NCBI GenBank assembly: GCA_958403205.1
Contig: CATXWM010000057.1
Location: 1-7,946, forward strand
Length of the DNA: 7,946 bases
Reading direction: 5' to 3'
Origin: an uncultured Collinsella sp.
Lineage (GTDB): Bacteria > Actinomycetota > Coriobacteriia > Coriobacteriales > Coriobacteriaceae
Shown piece after piece: positions 1 through 5,935 of the stretch (its first letter is position 1; every line of letters starts with the position of its first letter). The notes under the pieces were generated by a model. It searched no databases. It was not told the origin of the DNA and saw only the letters and a program-made list of their open reading frames with translations. Both the position numbers and the translations under genes were made by a program.

Positions 1-56
1 CTTTCATGCAGCAGGGGCTCTCAATGTTTTTATGTCCTGCTCATATCGTCTCTGCT

Positions 57-172
57 GGCAGTAAGGGACGGTCCCCAAGTGCCGGCATATAAAGAACGTC
101 CCCAAGTGCCAAGTGCCACATCTGTCCCCTTTGCACCAAAATGGTGCAGATTAACCTGTCCCCAATGCACCA
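57..172. repeat. Cluster of short GTCCCC-core repeat units
   Basis: GTCCCC occurs four times here, at 71-76, 98-103, 124-129 and 158-163. The 13-mer GTCCCCAAGTGCC is repeated exactly at 71-83 and 98-110, and AAGTGCC recurs at 111-117. The clearest unit is 142-172: arm TGGTGCA (142-148), an 8-nt spacer, TGTCCCC (157-163), AA, then the complementary arm TGCACCA (166-172). A second TGCACCA at 132-138 also pairs with 142-148 across a 3-nt loop. A weaker unit runs from GGCAGT (57-62) to AGTGCC (78-83). Positions 1-56 show nothing I can name; they may be the tail of an upstream intergenic region or gene. The role of the cluster is unknown. It resembles REP-like dispersed palindromes rather than a CRISPR array. 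Confidence 0.65.
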
Positions 173-227
173 AGCGTGCCGCGGGGGCCGCGTTGTGACA
201 CAATGGCGTTTGTTCGATTCGTTATGC

Positions 228-233
228 GAAAGG
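228..233 (+). promoter_or_regulatory. Ribosome binding site that sets the foldase start
   Basis: GAAAGG lies 6 nt before the ATG at 240. The frame is open upstream to an ATG at 141, but that codon sits inside the repeat cluster (it overlaps the TGGTGCA arm) and has no Shine-Dalgarno sequence. The peptide it would add has no signal-like character. The start at 240 is therefore preferred. Confidence 0.7.
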
Positions 234-239
234 CCAACT

Positions 240-1460
240 ATGGCAAACAAGAAAAAGAACTCCGAGGCCGCGCCGACGCCCGAGCAGCGGGCCCGCGCTG
301 CCTCCAGCTCTCGCAAGAAGCAGCGCAAGACGTACGTGTCTAAGACCGTCAAGATCGTCCTGGTGGTCATCGGCGTGCTGGCGATGCTGCTTTCCGTCTC
401 GGCGATGGCGTGCTCCGGCCTTATGTCGCAGGCCGAGGACACCTCGGGCTACAAGCTGACCGGCGGTGTTGCTGCCACTATCAACGGCACCAACCTCACC
501 GAGGACACCGTGACCAAGCAGATTATGAGCATGCGCACGTCCTACGGCTACACCAAGGACAAGGACTGGGCACAGTACCTGGTCGACAACGACCTCACAC
601 CCAAGAAGTACCGCAAGCAGCTCATCGACTCCTACGCGCAGCAGATTCTGCTTCAGCAGGCACAGAAGGAAAACGGCGTGACGGTGTCGGACAAGGAGGT
701 CGAGAAGGCTTGGAAGGACGCGTGCAAGAGCGCGGGCGGCGCCAAGACTTTTAAGAAGACGCTTAAGACCTACGGCTACACCGAGGACACCTACAAGGAT
801 TCGCTCAAGGAGAGCCTGGCGCAGCAGAAGCTCAAGGATGCCGTGGCACCCACCAGCAAGCCCAAGGACAGCGAGATTGTCGATTACATCAATGAGAACC
901 TGTCCAACTACAACGATGCCCGTCGTTCGTCGAATATCCTGATCAAGGTCGATTCTGACGCTTCCGACGAGGACAAAGCTGCCGCCAAGGCCAAGGCGCA
1001 GGAGTGCCTGGACAAGATCAACTCCGGCGAGTTGAGCTTTGAGGACGCCGTGGAGCAGTACTCCGATGACACCGGCTCCAAGGACAAGAAGGGCGATGTT
1101 GGCTGGGACAAGCTCACTACCTTCGTCGACAGCTACCAGGCGGCGCTCGAGGGGCTCAACAAGGGCGATGTGAGCGACGTCGTCGAGTCGACCTATGGTT
1201 ATCACATCATCAAGTGCACCGACTACTTCCATGTCGATAATCAGGTCGATGACATCAACCAGGTGCCCAAGGACATCAAGAAGTACGTCTCCAACGTGGT
1301 GAAGACGCAGGCGGCAAGCACTGCGTACAGCGAGTGGCTGGAGCAGTACAAGAAGGACGCCGACATCACCGTTAACCCCATGCCCAAGGACGTGCCGTAC
1401 AACGTCAGCCTGAAGGGCGTCACCAAGAGTTCGACCGACGATTCGTCGACGACTAAGTAA
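240..1460 (+). CDS. Membrane-anchored or lipoprotein PpiC/SurA-type foldase
   Basis: This 406-residue protein is a predicted extracytoplasmic peptidyl-prolyl cis-trans isomerase and chaperone. It would help secreted proteins fold on the outer face of the membrane, as PrsA does in Firmicutes. A basic, charged N-terminal tail (about residues 1-37) precedes one hydrophobic segment (about 38-58). That segment ends in AMAC at 55-58, a weak lipobox, so it could be either a lipoprotein signal or a plain anchor. Residues about 75-220 form a helical SurA_N-like region. The parvulin (PpiC) domain spans about 228-328. It contains the conserved block FEDAVEQYSDD (267-277), GDVGW (285-289), and a closing YGYHIIK (319-325). 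A helical tail and a Ser/Thr/Asp-rich C-terminus follow. The start is set by GAAAGG at 228-233. A YqeY gene follows 54 bases later and may be cotranscribed. The family is clear; clients and exact anchoring are not. Confidence 0.88.
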   Translation: MANKKKNSEAAPTPEQRARAASSSRKKQRKTYVSKTVKIVLVVIGVLAMLLSVSAMACSGLMSQAEDTSGYKLTGGVAATINGTNLTEDTVTKQIMSMRTSYGYTKDKDWAQYLVDNDLTPKKYRKQLIDSYAQQILLQQAQKENGVTVSDKEVEKAWKDACKSAGGAKTFKKTLKTYGYTEDTYKDSLKESLAQQKLKDAVAPTSKPKDSEIVDYINENLSNYNDARRSSNILIKVDSDASDEDKAAAKAKAQECLDKINSGELSFEDAVEQYSDDTGSKDKKGDVGWDKLTTFVDSYQAALEGLNKGDVSDVVESTYGYHIIKCTDYFHVDNQVDDINQVPKDIKKYVSNVVKTQAASTAYSEWLEQYKKDADITVNPMPKDVPYNVSLKGVTKSSTDDSSTTK

Positions 1461-1465
1461 TCATG

Positions 1466-1491
1466 GGGCGGTGCACGCGTGAGTACCGCCC
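1466..1491 (+). promoter_or_regulatory. GC-rich hairpin in the foldase-yqeY spacer
   Basis: GGGCGGT (1466-1472) pairs perfectly with ACCGCCC (1485-1491) around a 12-nt loop. It begins 5 bases after the foldase stop and ends 9 bases before the yqeY Shine-Dalgarno sequence. No T-tract follows, so it is not a standard intrinsic terminator. It could protect the upstream message from 3' exonucleases or set the ratio of the two products. That role is an inference. Confidence 0.45.
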
Positions 1492-1500
1492 ACGCTATTG

Positions 1501-1506
1501 AGGAGG
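1501..1506 (+). promoter_or_regulatory. Consensus ribosome binding site that sets the yqeY start
   Basis: AGGAGG lies 8 nt before the ATG at 1515, the ideal distance, but only 2 nt before an in-frame ATG at 1509. A GTG at 1479 further upstream lies inside the loop of the hairpin at 1466-1491. Starting at 1515 gives a 147-residue protein, the usual YqeY length. Confidence 0.8.
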
Positions 1507-1514
1507 ATATGCAG

Positions 1515-1958
1515 ATGACCAACGAAGAGCTGCAGAAGGAAATGATTGCGGCTATGAAGGCCAAGGACAAGGTTCGCCTGTCTATCATTCGCCAGGTTAA
1601 GGCCGAGGTGAAGAATATCGAGGTCAACGAGCGTCGCGATGTGACCGAGGAAGACGTCAACAACATGATCAAGCGTCTGATTAAGCAGACGAGTGAGACA
1701 CTGGAGATGTCCATTAAGGCCGGCACCGACCAGGAGCGTACCGACAACCTGACCGAGCAGGTCAAGATTCTGGAGAGCCTGCTGCCCGCGCAGGTTTCGG
1801 GCGAGGAGCTCGAGGCTCTGATCGAGCAGGTCATCGCCGAGCTGGGCGCCACGTCCAAGAAGCAGATGGGCCAGGTTATGGGTGCACTCGGCAAGGCCAC
1901 CGGCGGCAACTTCGACAAGCCGGCAGCGGCACAGATCGTCGGCGCCAAACTCGCGTAG
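1515..1958 (+). CDS. yqeY: YqeY/GatB-YqeY domain protein
   Basis: This 147-residue protein belongs to the YqeY family (the GatB_Yqey fold). It is a stand-alone version of the tRNA-binding tail domain of the GatB subunit of Glu-tRNA(Gln) amidotransferase. Family hallmarks are an N-terminal helix with MIAAMKAKDKVRLSIIRQVK (residues 10-29), then a charged helical stretch with EVNERRDVTEEDV. A central LLPAQVSGEELEALI leads to the C-terminal KKQMGQVMGAL...GNFDKPAAAQIV, with the final helix expected to pack against tRNA or a partner. The protein is cytoplasmic, with no signal or membrane segment. The exact biochemical role is not established in most bacteria; tRNA binding is inferred from the GatB homology. 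The gene may be read from the foldase promoter and ends just before a strong terminator, suggesting a two-gene transcript. Confidence 0.93.
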   Translation: MTNEELQKEMIAAMKAKDKVRLSIIRQVKAEVKNIEVNERRDVTEEDVNNMIKRLIKQTSETLEMSIKAGTDQERTDNLTEQVKILESLLPAQVSGEELEALIEQVIAELGATSKKQMGQVMGALGKATGGNFDKPAAAQIVGAKLA

Positions 1959-1986
1959 GGGCCGAGCGGTACATAGTTGATGTTGA

Positions 1987-2019
1987 GGGGACGTGACCAT
2001 TGCGGTCGCGCCCCTTTTT
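1987..2019 (+). terminator. Intrinsic terminator after yqeY
   Basis: GGGGACGTGACC (1987-1998) pairs with GGTCGCGCCCC (2004-2014) around a 5-nt loop, with one bulged A and one G:T wobble. Five Ts follow immediately (2015-2019). It begins 28 bases after the yqeY stop codon and closes the foldase-yqeY transcript. Confidence 0.88.
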
Positions 2020-2030
2020 GCTGGGCTGGG

Positions 2031-2101
2031 CACTCATTGGGGACAGACTTAAATGAGTGCCCAATGAGCAGGTACTCATTTAAGTCTGTCCCCAATGAGT
2101 G
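2031..2101. repeat. Perfect 28-bp inverted repeat with nested palindromes
   Basis: The arm at 2031-2058 is the exact reverse complement of 2074-2101, with a 15-nt centre. Each arm is itself bounded by ACTCATT and AATGAGT, a 7-bp inverted repeat, so one strand can fold either as one long hairpin or as two smaller ones. The core is GGGGACA at 2039-2045 and its mirror TGTCCCC at 2087-2093. The element sits 11 bases past the yqeY terminator and about 65 bases before a possible promoter of the transporter operon. No T-tract follows. It looks like two head-to-head copies of the GTCCCC-core unit seen elsewhere in the window. Confidence 0.9.
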
Positions 2102-2164
2102 GGTTAAAGGTTGCGGGTTCTTTACGGGAATGTAGTGTGGGCTGCGGAAACGCGGTTCTTTCCG

Positions 2165-2170
2165 TACAAT
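2165..2170 (+). promoter_or_regulatory. Possible -10 element of the transporter operon
   Basis: TACAAT matches the vegetative -10 consensus at five of six positions and lies 35 bases before the first start codon, after an upstream terminator. At the expected 17-bp spacing the hexamer is CTGCGG, which is not a convincing -35. This is a weak call from a single element. Confidence 0.3.
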
Positions 2171-2205
2171 AGTTCAACTCGTGTAAACGCAGGGAAGGGA
2201 CATTC

Positions 2206-2937
2206 ATGGCAGACATGATCGAGATCAAGCATCTCAACAAGTACTTTGGCGACCTGCATGTGCTCAAAGATATCAATCTCACCGTCAAGCGCGGCGAGAA
2301 GCTCGTAATGATCGGGCCTTCCGGCTCGGGTAAGTCGACGCTCATCCGCTGTGTCGATTATCTTGAGGAGCCCACGTCGGGCGAGGTCATCATCGACGGT
2401 ACGCCGCTCACCAAAAAGAACCACCTGGAGATGGCTCGCAAGTACAGCTCCATGGTGTTTCAGCAGTTCAACCTGTATCCCAACATGACGGTGCTGGGCA
2501 ACCTGACGCTCGCGCCCATCAAGCTGCAAAAGAAGAGCAAGGAGGAGGCGACCGAGATCGCCATCGCCGCGCTCAAGCGTGTTGGCATGGCGCATAAGGC
2601 CGGTGAGTATCCGCAGAATCTCTCGGGCGGTCAGCAGCAGCGCATCGCCATCGCCCGTGCCCTGTGCACCAAGCAGCCCATCATCCTGTTTGACGAGCCG
2701 ACCTCGGCGCTCGACCCCGAGATGGTCCAGGAGGTTCTGGACGTTATGATTGAGCTTGCGCAGGAGGATATCACCATGATCTGCGTGACGCACGAGATGG
2801 GCTTTGCGCGCCAGGTGGCCGACCGCGTCATCTTTATGGAGGACGGCCGTATCCTGGAGGAGGGCACGCCCGAGCACTTCTTCGATAACCCCGAGAACCC
2901 GCGCTGCCGCGAGTTCCTGTCCAAGATTCTGCACTAG
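2206..2937 (+). CDS. glnQ: Polar amino acid ABC transporter ATPase (GlnQ family)
   Basis: This 243-residue cytoplasmic ATPase drives the importer encoded by the next three genes; two copies would sit on the permease pair. All ABC motifs are present and intact: Walker A GPSGSGKST (37-45), the Q-loop in VFQQFNLYP (84-92), signature LSGGQQQR (139-146), Walker B IILFDEP (159-165, with D163 and catalytic E164), D-loop SALD (167-170) and the switch histidine H196 in CVTHEMGFA. The HEMGFA and FDNPENPR segments are typical of the GlnQ/ArtP/GltL/PEB1C branch, which handles polar amino acids. GGAAGGGA ends 5 nt before the ATG. The gene is the first of the operon, and the binding protein begins about 5 bases after its stop, which suggests translational coupling. 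The symbol denotes the family; it does not prove glutamine specificity. Confidence 0.95.
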   Translation: MADMIEIKHLNKYFGDLHVLKDINLTVKRGEKLVMIGPSGSGKSTLIRCVDYLEEPTSGEVIIDGTPLTKKNHLEMARKYSSMVFQQFNLYPNMTVLGNLTLAPIKLQKKSKEEATEIAIAALKRVGMAHKAGEYPQNLSGGQQQRIAIARALCTKQPIILFDEPTSALDPEMVQEVLDVMIELAQEDITMICVTHEMGFARQVADRVIFMEDGRILEEGTPEHFFDNPENPRCREFLSKILH

Positions 2938-2942
2938 GCGCG

Positions 2943-3821
2943 GTGATGGACATGACGGATATGACGAGGGCGGCCGTGTCACGCCGCCACTTTTTGCAGC
3001 TGGCGGGCGCCGGCATGCTCGCGTTGACGGGGACCGCGCTTACCGGTTGTGGCAACTCCACCAGTGGCGAGGGCTCCGACAAGGGGTCCAAGCTTGCGGC
3101 CATTAAGTCGCGTGGCCATCTGAATGCCGGCGTTAAGAAGGATGTTCCCGGCTACGGCTATTACGACACCGCCAAGGGCCGCTTTGAGGGCATGGAAGTC
3201 GATTTGTGCTACCAGATCGCCGCTGCCGTCTTCGGCGTGAGCTACAAGGAGGCCCGCGCCCAGGAGCTTGTCGAGTTTACCGACGTAACGCCCAAGACGC
3301 GCGGCCCACTGATCGATAACGGCCAGCTCGACGTGGTCGCGGCGACCTACACCATCACCGACGAGCGCAAGAAGAGCTGGGATTTCTCGACGCCGTACCG
3401 CACCGACTACGTGGGACTCATGGTCAAGAAGCGTTCGGGCTTTACCTCGATTGAGGATCTGGATGGCAAGGTCATTGGTGTGAGCCAGGGTGCCACCACG
3501 CAGGGCCTGATCGAGCAGATGATCAAGGACAACGGCTTTAGCTGCAAGCCCGAGTTTAGGGCCTTTAGCGGCTATCCCATCATCAAGAGTTCGCTCGACG
3601 CCGGCAATATCGACGTCTTTGCCATGGACCGCTCCACGCTGGCCGGTTACATGAACGAGACCGTTGAGCTGCTGCAGCCCGAGGTCAAGTTTGGCGAGCA
3701 GGGCTACGGCGTGGCGACCAAGAAGGGCTGCGACCTTTCGGCCGTGGTCGACCAGGTGATTTGCGATCGCCTGGCCGATGGCTGGCTCGACCAAGAGGTC
3801 AAGACCTGGGGTCTTGTATAG
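2943..3821 (+). CDS. PEB1-like glutamate/aspartate-binding lipoprotein with Tat signal
   Basis: This is the substrate-binding protein of the importer, family SBP_bac_3, 292 residues. It has a twin-arginine motif, SRRHFLQ (13-19), then a hydrophobic stretch and a lipobox, LTGC (33-36). It is therefore predicted to be exported by Tat and lipid-anchored at C36. A Ser/Gly-rich linker leads to the binding domain (about 50-292). Segments VKKDVPGYGY (64-73), TPKTRGPLIDNGQLD (116-130), QGATT (182-186) and FAMDRSTLAGY (226-236) recall Campylobacter PEB1, an aspartate/glutamate binder. By that comparison K66, R120 and D229 are likely ligand contacts. Acidic amino acids are thus the favoured substrates, though glutamine is possible. 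The start is uncertain: GTG 2943, ATG 2946, ATG 2952 and ATG 2961 are all in frame. GGTGAT at 2942-2947 could serve ATG 2952 as a weak ribosome binding site. Confidence 0.92.
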   Translation: MMDMTDMTRAAVSRRHFLQLAGAGMLALTGTALTGCGNSTSGEGSDKGSKLAAIKSRGHLNAGVKKDVPGYGYYDTAKGRFEGMEVDLCYQIAAAVFGVSYKEARAQELVEFTDVTPKTRGPLIDNGQLDVVAATYTITDERKKSWDFSTPYRTDYVGLMVKKRSGFTSIEDLDGKVIGVSQGATTQGLIEQMIKDNGFSCKPEFRAFSGYPIIKSSLDAGNIDVFAMDRSTLAGYMNETVELLQPEVKFGEQGYGVATKKGCDLSAVVDQVICDRLADGWLDQEVKTWGLV

Positions 3822-3832
3822 GCGCATCGTCC

Positions 3833-3841
3833 AAGGAAGGA
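3833..3841 (+). promoter_or_regulatory. Ribosome binding site of the first permease
   Basis: AAGGAAGGA ends 5 nt before ATG 3847. The frame is open upstream to 3778, but that codon lies inside the binding-protein gene and lacks such a site. The extra 23 residues would also be unlike a permease N-terminus. Confidence 0.75.
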
Positions 3842-3846
3842 ATCAA

Positions 3847-4593
3847 ATGCTCGAAGGATTATTTGACGCCGACCGTTGGTCGACGACATTTCAAAACATG
3901 GGGCCCTTCTGGGAGGGCTTTGGCGTGACGCTACAGGTGGTCGTTGCCGGTCTGCTGCTGTCGCTGGTACTGGGCACGCTGCTGGGCGTGTTCTCTACCA
4001 CCCGTTCGCGTGTGCTGCGTGCTATAAGCCGCGTGTACGTGGAGTTTTACCAGAACACCCCGTTGCCCGTACAGGTGCTCTTTATGTACATGGCCGGTCC
4101 GCAGTTTTTGCAGGCCATAACCGGTGCCGACCAGCCGGTGCGCATCGCGCCGTTCGTGCTGGGCTTCTTGGGTGTGGGCCTGTATCACGCGGCCTACATT
4201 TCGGAGGTCATCCGCACTGGTATCGAGGCGGTTCCGCGCGGTCAGATGGAGGCGGCCCAGAGCCAGGGCTTCACCCGTGCGCAGGCCTACTGGTACATCG
4301 TGCTGCCCCAGACGTTCAAGATCATTCTGCCGCCGCTGTGTAACCAGGCGCTCAACCTGGTCAAGAACACGTCGGTGCTGGCGCTTGTGGCCGGCGGCGA
4401 CCTTATGTACCGTTCCGACAACTTTGTGAGTCTGTACGGTTACCTGCAGGGATACATCGTCTGCTGCCTTATGTACTTCATCATCTGCTTCCCGCTCGCC
4501 ATGCTGGTGCAGTGGCTCGAGCGCCGCTCCAAGGAGCGTCCGCGCGGCGTGAGCCTGGCCGAGCTGGGGCTCGACAACGTAGAGGAGGCCTAG
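3847..4593 (+). CDS. Amino acid ABC transporter permease, first subunit
   Basis: This 248-residue inner-membrane protein is one of two permease subunits that form the translocation path (BPD_transp_1, His/Glu/Gln/Arg/opine TM subfamily). Hydrophobic segments lie near residues 27-50, 72-92, 102-120, 155-185 and 200-222. The cytoplasmic EAA loop that docks on the ATPase is clear at about 135-154, with EAAQSQGF (135-142) and the YIVLPQ ending. The N-terminal FWEGFGVTLQ and the YVEFYQNTPLPVQ segment are typical of this subfamily. The C-terminus is a hydrophilic tail rich in Arg and acidic residues (about 224-248). A strong ribosome binding site at 3833-3841 fixes the start, 25 bases after the binding-protein stop. 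The next permease begins 3 bases after this stop. Confidence 0.94.
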   Translation: MLEGLFDADRWSTTFQNMGPFWEGFGVTLQVVVAGLLLSLVLGTLLGVFSTTRSRVLRAISRVYVEFYQNTPLPVQVLFMYMAGPQFLQAITGADQPVRIAPFVLGFLGVGLYHAAYISEVIRTGIEAVPRGQMEAAQSQGFTRAQAYWYIVLPQTFKIILPPLCNQALNLVKNTSVLALVAGGDLMYRSDNFVSLYGYLQGYIVCCLMYFIICFPLAMLVQWLERRSKERPRGVSLAELGLDNVEEA

Positions 4594-4596
4594 CGC

Positions 4597-5235
4597 ATGG
4601 AAATCTTCAACGCGACCAACCTGCTCTACATTTGGGGCGGCTTTGTTAAGACAATCGAGATCTCGGCGCTGTCGATCTTTTTCTCGCTCATCTTTGGCAC
4701 GGTGCTGGCGCTCGTTAAGAGCTATGCGCCCCGCCCGTTCCGTATTTTGGTGAGCGCCTATATCGAGCTGTTCCGCTGTACGCCGAACCTACTGTGGATC
4801 CTGTTTATCTACTTTACGGTGCAGGGTTTGGACATTGTGATTTCGACCATCGCCTTTACGCTGTTTACCAGCGCTGTTATGGCCGAGATTGTGCGCGGCG
4901 GCCTCAACTCGATTCCGCGCGGCCAGTTTGAGGCAGCGCAGAGCCAGGGCTTCGGCTTCTTTGCCACCATGCGCTACATCATTCTGCCGCAGACGTTTAA
5001 GACGATCATTCCGGCGCTGTTTAGCCAGTGCACGACCGTCATTAAGGACAGCTCGTATCTTTCGGGCATTAACGTGGCCGAGCTCATGTACACGGCAAAC
5101 GTCGTGATGGCCCACGCGATCGACCTGTCGCAGGTGCTTATGCTCTACGGCCTGGTGTTTGCGATGTACTTTGTGCTCAACTTTGGTATCTCGCTGCTGG
5201 TGAGGGCATATCAACGTCGCATCGTGGCCGCATAG
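4597..5235 (+). CDS. Amino acid ABC transporter permease, second subunit
   Basis: This 212-residue inner-membrane permease pairs with the preceding subunit. It carries its own EAA loop, EAAQSQGFGFFATMRYIILP (112-131 region), and the subfamily segments YIELFRCTPNLLWILF (55-70) and GGLNSIPRGQ (101-110). About five hydrophobic segments are visible, near residues 20-42, 64-82, 84-98, 130-150 and 178-203. Its ribosome binding site, GAGGAGG, lies within the last codons of the first permease, so the two are probably translated in step. ATPase-binder-permease-permease is also the order I recall for gluABCD of Corynebacterium and the peb1 locus of Campylobacter. This supports acidic amino acid uptake, though synteny alone does not prove the substrate. 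It is the last gene of the operon. Confidence 0.94.
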   Translation: MEIFNATNLLYIWGGFVKTIEISALSIFFSLIFGTVLALVKSYAPRPFRILVSAYIELFRCTPNLLWILFIYFTVQGLDIVISTIAFTLFTSAVMAEIVRGGLNSIPRGQFEAAQSQGFGFFATMRYIILPQTFKTIIPALFSQCTTVIKDSSYLSGINVAELMYTANVVMAHAIDLSQVLMLYGLVFAMYFVLNFGISLLVRAYQRRIVAA

Positions 5236-5260
5236 CCTGGCTTTCCCTGATACGCTATCG

Positions 5261-5291
5261 TGAGAAAAGGCGATAGACAGCCTTTTTCTCA
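5261..5291 (+). terminator. Terminator-like hairpin after the transporter operon
   Basis: TGAGAAAAGGC (5261-5271) pairs with GCCTTTTTCTCA (5280-5291) around an 8-nt loop, with one bulged T. It has the A-tract/stem/T-tract form of a short intrinsic terminator, the Ts lying within the stem. It starts 25 bases after the permease stop and ends 20 bases before the next gene. An alternative stem, CTATCG (5255-5260) with CGATAG (5271-5276), would enclose and sequester its left arm. Confidence 0.55.
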
Positions 5292-5311
5292 TCTGTTAGA
5301 AAGGAATCGCG

Positions 5312-5935
5312 ATGAGCGATCTGGAGAACAAGAAGAATCCTGTGGTCATTACCATCGCGCGCGACTTTGGCGCCGAGGGCCACGAGATTGGTCGCATGCT
5401 TGCCGACGAGTTGGGGATTCCGCTGTACGATAACGAGCTGCTGGTGCGAGCGTCGCTGCGCGCGGGCGAGTCGCTCGATAAGATGGCCGCCTACGACGAG
5501 CGACTGGCCGTGGAGAACATGGCGTTTTTGCCCGACCGTTACGACGCCCGTTCGTACTCGGATAAGTTGTTCCAAAAGATGAGCCAGGTGATTTTGGATC
5601 TGGGCGAGACCGAGAGCTGCATTATCGAGGGTCGTCTGTCCGACTACCTGCTGCGTAACAACCCCAACCACATTGCCGTGTTGGTGACCGCACCCTTTGA
5701 GGACCGCGTCGAGATCGTGCGCAAGAAGCGTGGCCTTAACAAGAAGAAGGGCGCTAAGCTGGTTAAACAGCAGCAGAAGGCGCGCGAGGCGTTCTATAAG
5801 CGCTACAGTGCCGGCAAGTGGAAGATGACGAGCGGTAAAGACATCGTCGTCAACCGCGCCAAGCTGGGCCGCGAGGGCTGCAAAGACGTCATCGCCGCGG
5901 CGTACCGCTACAAGGCAGCGCAGCTCGAAGGCTAA
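5312..5935 (+). CDS. Cytidylate kinase-like family protein
   Basis: This 207-residue cytoplasmic protein resembles the cytidylate kinase-like family (Cytidylate_kin2), P-loop proteins related to CMP kinase whose true substrate is mostly unknown. The N-terminal strand-loop-helix VVITIARDFGAEGHEIGRML (11-30) fits the family nucleotide loop, normally written ITISREFGSGGREIA. Here the loop reads GAEG, with an acid where glycine is usual and no Walker lysine. Other family marks are the LGIPLYDNELL segment (34-44), CIIEGRLSDYLL (103-114) and a basic lid-like stretch with RVEIVRKKRGLNKKKG (132-147). The C-terminal IVVNRAKLG (178-186) corresponds to the family's nucleotide-domain closing strand. It is not a canonical cmk. 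AGAAAGGA (5298-5305) lies 6 nt before the ATG. It follows the transporter operon but is separated by a terminator-like hairpin, so cotranscription is doubtful. Confidence 0.85.
   Translation: MSDLENKKNPVVITIARDFGAEGHEIGRMLADELGIPLYDNELLVRASLRAGESLDKMAAYDERLAVENMAFLPDRYDARSYSDKLFQKMSQVILDLGETESCIIEGRLSDYLLRNNPNHIAVLVTAPFEDRVEIVRKKRGLNKKKGAKLVKQQQKAREAFYKRYSAGKWKMTSGKDIVVNRAKLGREGCKDVIAAAYRYKAAQLEG

Noticed and set aside
57..172. The repeat cluster as a CRISPR array
   Set aside because: Units are short, unevenly spaced and internally palindromic, lack uniform spacers, and no cas gene is present.
193..203. TTGTGACACAA palindrome as a repressor operator, with GTGACA (195-200) as a -35 element
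   Set aside because: Five-base arms are common by chance, and no acceptable -10 lies at 16-18 bp from GTGACA.
222..1232. A 336-codon open frame on the minus strand opposite the foldase gene
   Set aside because: Its sequence is Leu/Val/Gly-rich shadow translation of a G/C-biased gene, with no recognisable domain, while the plus frame is a clear PpiC protein.
1479..1514. GTG at 1479 as the yqeY start, adding 12 residues
   Set aside because: It lies in the hairpin loop with no ribosome site, whereas AGGAGG is ideally placed for ATG 1515, which gives the usual family length.
2122..3827. Long minus-strand open frames opposite the ATPase and binding-protein genes
   Set aside because: Both are antisense shadows of well-conserved transporter genes and have no domain of their own.
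5312..5935. Canonical cytidylate kinase (cmk)
   Set aside because: The nucleotide loop and overall sequence fit the cytidylate-kinase-like family, not the classical Cmk with its standard P-loop.
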